In this document: in pieces, positions 60,303 through 64,000 of the stretch | How the letters are laid out: every line of letters begins with the position of its first letter | Numbering within the stretch: the first letter of the stretch is position 1 | Origin: Bacillota bacterium | GTDB taxonomy: Bacteria; Bacillota; UBA4882; UBA8346 | Assembly (NCBI GenBank): GCA_029974635.1 | Contig: JARKQY010000022.1 | Span: forward strand, 35,652 to 99,651 | DNA length: 64,000 bases | Direction of reading: 5' to 3' | The notes under the pieces: generated by a model | The model's database searches: none | What the model was told of the DNA's origin: nothing | What the model saw: the letters and a program-made list of their open reading frames with translations, nothing else | Made by a program: the position numbers and the translations under genes

Positions 60303-61928
60303 TTATTTTTCAGCCGATTCCCCGCGTACGGGCATCGCCAGAAATTGGATCCGGGGATTTTTTTCTGTTACATAGCGAAACGCCCATTCGCTCCTGAATA
60401 ATGCCACCGGCCGTTCAGCCCCGTCTTGAAGCAACAAGTCTCCTTGAAGATCGATCTTCGATGTAGCGGTAATATTCTCGCCATATAGCCAGCGGGCCAT
60501 GATGTAAGGAAGGCGCTGCAGCGATATATCCACGCCGTATTCATTTTTTAAGCGGTATTCAAAAACTTCAAACTGCAGAGTCCCGACCACCCCGATGATG
60601 AAAGAATCATAGCCGCCTTCCGGCAGGCGGAATAATTGAACTGCACCTTCCTGGGTGAGTTCGGTCACCCCTTTGACGAATTGTTTCCGTTTCATCGAGT
60701 CTTTCGGCTGTACCCGGGCGAATTGTTCCGGTGGGAACACCGGAAAATCCTCAAAACGGATTTTTCGCCCTTCGGAGCATAATGTATCCCCGATTCCAAA
60801 TATGCCGGGATCAAACAAACCCACAATATCCCCGGGGTAGGCTTCATCGATGATTTCGCGTTCCTGGGCCATGAACTGCTGCGGTTGCGATAATTTTATG
60901 GTTTTACCGCTTTGCAGATGATAAACATTCATATTTCGTTCAAACTTGCCGGAACAAATACGGATAAAAGCCAGCCGGTCGCGGTGAGCCGGGTTCATAT
61001 TGGCCTGAATTTTAAAAACGAAGGCGCTAAAACTTTTATTATCGGGAAGAATTTCCCCGGCACTTGATTTACGAGGAGACGGAGCGGGAGAAAGCCGCAA
61101 AAACTCTTCCAAAAAAGGCCGTACGCCGAAGTTGGTCATGGCGCTTCCAAAAAATAACGGGGTTAATTCGCCTGCTATTACTTTTTTGATATCGAAGGCT
61201 TCTCCGGCTGTATCCAGCAAATCAATGTCATTGCAGAGAGATTGATGGATATCTTCCCCGAGAATCTCCCGGAAAGCAGGATCGTTTACGTTGCCGAGGG
61301 TGGATGGCAAAGCCCATTGGCCATGGGTGCCGCCGGTATTGAAAAGCTCGATTTGAGATAGATTGCGATTATAAACGCCTTTGTATTCACCGCTGATTCC
61401 AATGGGCCAGTTCATGGGATAGGAGTGAATGCCAAGCACTTTTTCAATCTCCTCCATTAATTCAAAAGGGGTTTTGCCATGACGATCCAGCTTATTAACA
61501 AAGGTAAAGATGGGGATGCCCCGTTGCTTACAAACTTTGAAAAGTTTGATGGTCTGCGGCTCAACGCCTTTGGCAACGTCAATCAACATAACCGCGCTGT
61601 CGGCAGCCATAAGGGTCCGGTATGTATCTTCACTAAAATCCTGGTGGCCGGGAGTGTCCAGAATATTAACCCGGAAACCATTGTAATCAAATTGGAGCAC
61701 ACTGGAAGTAACCGAGATGCCCCGCTGTTTCTCGATCTCCATCCAGTCCGATACGGCGTGTTTTTGAGCTTTACGGGACTTTACCGAACCGGCCAGCCGG
61801 ATAGCGCCCCCGTATAGCAGAAGTTTTTCGGTCAAAGTGGTTTTACCGGCATCGGGATGGGAAATAATCGCAAAGGTGCGCCGTTTCAAAATTTCATTGC
61901 CTAATGAAGCATCAGACGTAACCGACAT
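60303..61928 (-). CDS. prfC: Peptide chain release factor 3
   Basis: 541 residues from ATG 61928, behind CGGGAGGTACTT; the open frame extends to 62051 without support. GTPase motifs SHPDAGKTTLTEKLL, DTPGHQDF and NKLDR are intact, and RKAQKHAVSDWMEIEKQRGI is the typical switch region. The C-terminal RF3 domain carries LFRLPEGGYDSFIIGVVG. RF3 recycles RF1 and RF2 after termination. The length is near the usual 525. Confidence 0.95.
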   Translation of the reverse strand: MSVTSDASLGNEILKRRTFAIISHPDAGKTTLTEKLLLYGGAIRLAGSVKSRKAQKHAVSDWMEIEKQRGISVTSSVLQFDYNGFRVNILDTPGHQDFSEDTYRTLMAADSAVMLIDVAKGVEPQTIKLFKVCKQRGIPIFTFVNKLDRHGKTPFELMEEIEKVLGIHSYPMNWPIGISGEYKGVYNRNLSQIELFNTGGTHGQWALPSTLGNVNDPAFREILGEDIHQSLCNDIDLLDTAGEAFDIKKVIAGELTPLFFGSAMTNFGVRPFLEEFLRLSPAPSPRKSSAGEILPDNKSFSAFVFKIQANMNPAHRDRLAFIRICSGKFERNMNVYHLQSGKTIKLSQPQQFMAQEREIIDEAYPGDIVGLFDPGIFGIGDTLCSEGRKIRFEDFPVFPPEQFARVQPKDSMKRKQFVKGVTELTQEGAVQLFRLPEGGYDSFIIGVVGTLQFEVFEYRLKNEYGVDISLQRLPYIMARWLYGENITATSKIDLQGDLLLQDGAERPVALFRSEWAFRYVTEKNPRIQFLAMPVRGESAEK

Positions 61929-62227
61929 AAGTACCTCCCGGAAAGATTCACAACAAACATATATTATACATGTTTTACGCGCAAATATAAAGTTTTTTGC
62001 AAAAACTTTTGTCGATTGCGATGAAAAAATGCCGGAAAATCCTAAGATCACAGTAAAGCCATTAAAAACATATACTCGTGCAGAGATGTCGTCACTAGGG
62101 TGACAAAGGCGCAGAATTAAGAAATATGGTTGAAACGGTTAAGCCGGATTCCAAAGTAAAGTATTTTTTGATATAATGAATGAAATCATGATGATGAAAA
62201 GATAGAACGATAGCGAGGCGAGGACGG
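61929..62227. other. Divergent promoter region between prfC and proA
   Basis: 299 bases. GATATAATG at about 62169-62177 is a likely -10 for proA; no good -35 is seen at 17 bases. The left side contains CATATATTATACATG, a possible -10 for prfC on the minus strand. No gene-like frame. Confidence 0.4.
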
Positions 62228-63523
62228 ATGGATATTCAGGAGATGGCAAAGTCGGCCAAAACCGCGGCGCTGCAATTGACTGCGTGTGATACGGACTTAA
62301 AAAACCAGGCCCTGGAGCAAATTGCCAAGTCCCTTGAAGAGAATCGGGAAGCGATTATCCAGGCAAACCAAGAAGACTTACGACGGAGCGAACAGGAAAA
62401 TTTGGCATCGCCTTTGTTGAAACGGCTGAAATTTGCCGAATCCAAGATCGCCGATGTGCTGGCCGGAATCCGCAGCTTAACCCAACTGGAAGACCCGGTG
62501 GGCAAGACGTTACTATCCGCCGAGCTAGATCAAGGCCTGGAATTATATCGTGTGACCTGCCCGATTGGTGTCATCGGCATGATCTTTGAATCCCGCCCGG
62601 ACGCGTTGGTTCAAATCTCCACGCTCTGTCTGAAGAGCGGCAATAGTGTGTTATTGAAAGGCGGCTCGGAAGCATCAGCCACCAACCGGATTTTGACTGA
62701 TTTGATCAACCGGGCAACCATTAAAGCGGGGATTCCGCAAGGCTGGATTCATCTCCTGGAAACCCGGTCCCACGTTATGGAGATGTTAAAACTCGACCAA
62801 TATATCGATTTAATCATCCCCCGCGGTTCCAATGAGTTTGTCCGTTATATCATGGATAATTCCCGGATTGCGGTGATGGGCCATGCCGACGGTATTTGCC
62901 ATTGTTATGTCGATGACGAAGCTGATTTGGAGATGGCGGTGCGGATTGTAGTCGACTCCAAAACTCAGTATGTCGCGGTTTGTAATGCAACGGAGACTTT
63001 ATTGGTCCATCAGCAAATTGCGGCCGGATTCCTGCCCCGGTTGAAAGAGGCCTTGGATCAAAAAGAGGTTGCAATCTACGGTTGCCCCAGAACCCGGGAG
63101 ATCATCGCCGCGGCTCCGGCTACGGAAGAAGACTGGCAAACCGAATATCTGGACTACAAGCTTGCGGTTAAAGTGGTGGAGAACCTGACTGAGGCCATTG
63201 GCCACATTAACCGTTACGGTTCGGGCCATACCGACAGCATCATTACGGCCAATCCGGCTCATGCCCAACAGTTTATGAACCTAGTGGACTCCGGTAATGT
63301 ATTTTGGAACTGTTCGACCCGGTTTAGCGACGGGTTCCGGTACGGCTTCGGAGCGGAAGTCGGGATCAGCACCGGTAAGCTGCATGCCCGCGGTCCGGTG
63401 GGTCTGGAGGGGCTGGTCAGTTACAAGTATAAATTAATCGGCAATGGCCAAATTGTAGCGGATTATGCCAGCAAAAACAAGACTTTTACTCATCGCAGAT
63501 TGAACCAAAATTGTCCGGTTTGA
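62228..63523 (+). CDS. proA: Glutamate-5-semialdehyde dehydrogenase
   Basis: 431 residues; ATG 62228 follows GCGAGGCGAGGACGG. It is an aldehyde dehydrogenase-superfamily protein with VIGMIFESRPD, NSVLLKGGSEA and the active-site Cys in AVCNATETLLVH near residue 255. It makes glutamate-5-semialdehyde from gamma-glutamyl phosphate for proline. No proB is next to it in the window, which is unusual, so that gene is presumably elsewhere. Confidence 0.95.
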   Translation: MDIQEMAKSAKTAALQLTACDTDLKNQALEQIAKSLEENREAIIQANQEDLRRSEQENLASPLLKRLKFAESKIADVLAGIRSLTQLEDPVGKTLLSAELDQGLELYRVTCPIGVIGMIFESRPDALVQISTLCLKSGNSVLLKGGSEASATNRILTDLINRATIKAGIPQGWIHLLETRSHVMEMLKLDQYIDLIIPRGSNEFVRYIMDNSRIAVMGHADGICHCYVDDEADLEMAVRIVVDSKTQYVAVCNATETLLVHQQIAAGFLPRLKEALDQKEVAIYGCPRTREIIAAAPATEEDWQTEYLDYKLAVKVVENLTEAIGHINRYGSGHTDSIITANPAHAQQFMNLVDSGNVFWNCSTRFSDGFRYGFGAEVGISTGKLHARGPVGLEGLVSYKYKLIGNGQIVADYASKNKTFTHRRLNQNCPV

Positions 63524-63544
63524 GTTCTAGTGAACTCACTCTCG

Positions 63545-63568
63545 CTCTCTCTTTTGCGAAAGAGAGAG
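63545..63568. repeat. Hairpin after proA
   Basis: CTCTCTCTTT at 63545-63554 pairs with AAAGAGAGAG at 63559-63568 around TGCG. There is no T run on either strand, so termination is uncertain. Just before it TGAGTTC/GAACTCA (63522-63539) forms another dyad starting at the proA stop. Confidence 0.5.
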
Positions 63569-63635
63569 TAACCACAATCCTTTGATGTCTAAAAAAGCTT
63601 ACCTGACAAGAGGTTCTCTCCCTCTATTTCAAAAA

Positions 63636-64000
63636 CTATACATTACCCAGAACGAGGGAAGGAGAAGGAATTGATCGAAAATATTCTACAAATAAAAGGC
63701 CTTCATTTAATTTTTGAAGCCCCCGCCATAAGACTTTAACACCTGGTTCACCATCATGCTTACGTCCGAGAAATCCTCCCAGTTTCGCGATGAGCAGAAT
63801 GGCTTCATGAAGCGTGGGGGGCTGATCAGGTAGCGTCTTGGTTTGATTAACAACACAATATAACGCTTGCCATTCATGAGTTTCTAAAATAATTTGGCAC
63901 GATAAATCCGGGGTGACACGAGCTTGATAAGTTAACCAACTTAAGCGCCAAGCAATCACTGAATATAGGGCAATTGCATTACTAAGTCGTTCTTTGGTTT
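63636..64000 (-). mobile_element. IS4-family (Tn5-like) transposase, C-terminal part, cut by the window edge
   Basis: The minus-strand frame is open from the window edge (RLSNAIALYSVIAWRLSWLT) to a stop at 63636. SNAIALYSVIAWRL, EWQALY and GFLGRKHDGEPGVKVLWRG match the C-terminal end of IS4/Tn5-type transposases. The last residues (SIPSPSLVLGNV) do not look like the family, so the 3' end may be frameshifted or joined to host DNA. The N-terminal catalytic part lies beyond base 64000. Confidence 0.75.

Overview
The window reads as chromosomal DNA of a Bacillota (Firmicutes) bacterium. The evidence is strong AGGAGG-type ribosome sites, TTGACA/TATAAT promoters with 17-base spacers, and the conserved run yicC-(mihF)-remA-rpoZ-coaBC-priA-def-fmt-zinc metallopeptidase-rsmB. 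A kimA-type potassium transporter behind a c-di-AMP riboswitch fits the same picture. Two predicted proteins with beta-strand-rich, aromatic-ended C-termini (48310-48831 and 57816-59216) would suit a diderm lineage such as Limnochordia/Hydrogenispora, but that placement is a guess.

Layout. 1-3335: the 3' part of a SPOCS/DUF3794-like protein, a family 4 glycosyltransferase and a convergent hypothetical gene. 3529-10193: two large surface polysaccharide-active proteins, a membrane-anchored DUF362-CBM6-CBM32 fusion and a secreted GH81 endo-beta-1,3-glucanase with CBM6; both end in the same ~150-residue domain. 10371-15006: a secreted 15-repeat ankyrin protein, a small membrane protein, an ECF sigma/anti-sigma pair and an HtrA protease. 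15254-26195: the housekeeping operon, with gmk missing between remA and rpoZ, then a convergent phosphoglycerate mutase. 26196-34148: a repeat-rich leader with the c-di-AMP riboswitch, kimA, a SANT-like coiled-coil regulator overlapped by an unannotated cysteine-rich microprotein, tRNA-Pro(GGG), tRNA-Trp(CCA) behind an attenuator-like hairpin, pduL, fmdB and a 7-copy, 45-bp hairpin array. 34208-39278: ilvC, a second HtrA protease, a GH30 lipoprotein and an SH3 lipoprotein. 39562-42884: a c-di-GMP-centred locus with two c-di-GMP-I riboswitches on the minus strand, one before a PilZ gene and one before an orphan Nif11 peptide, then a hypothetical gene and an M48 protease on the plus strand. 42946-56227: envelope genes (GT-C-like protein, amidase, TolB-like propeller, sulfatase/methyltransferase cluster, GHL10 hydrolase) and a GIY-YIG protein. 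56254-63523: rpmB with a long leader, an AT-rich GNAT gene next to a decayed GNAT gene, an EEP-family phosphohydrolase, a polysaccharide deacetylase, prfC and proA. The right edge holds the C-terminal part of an IS4-type transposase.

Functional threads. GH81, GH30, CBM6 and CBM32 point to use of beta-glucan such as fungal wall. c-di-AMP (potassium import) and c-di-GMP (PilZ, Nif11) signalling both act through riboswitches. The most unusual non-coding feature is a dispersed double-hairpin repeat family, present singly in several intergenic regions and as a seven-unit tandem array upstream of ilvC, whose copies show paired changes that keep both stems. A second dispersed hairpin family occurs at 16528-16575 and 35452-35504.
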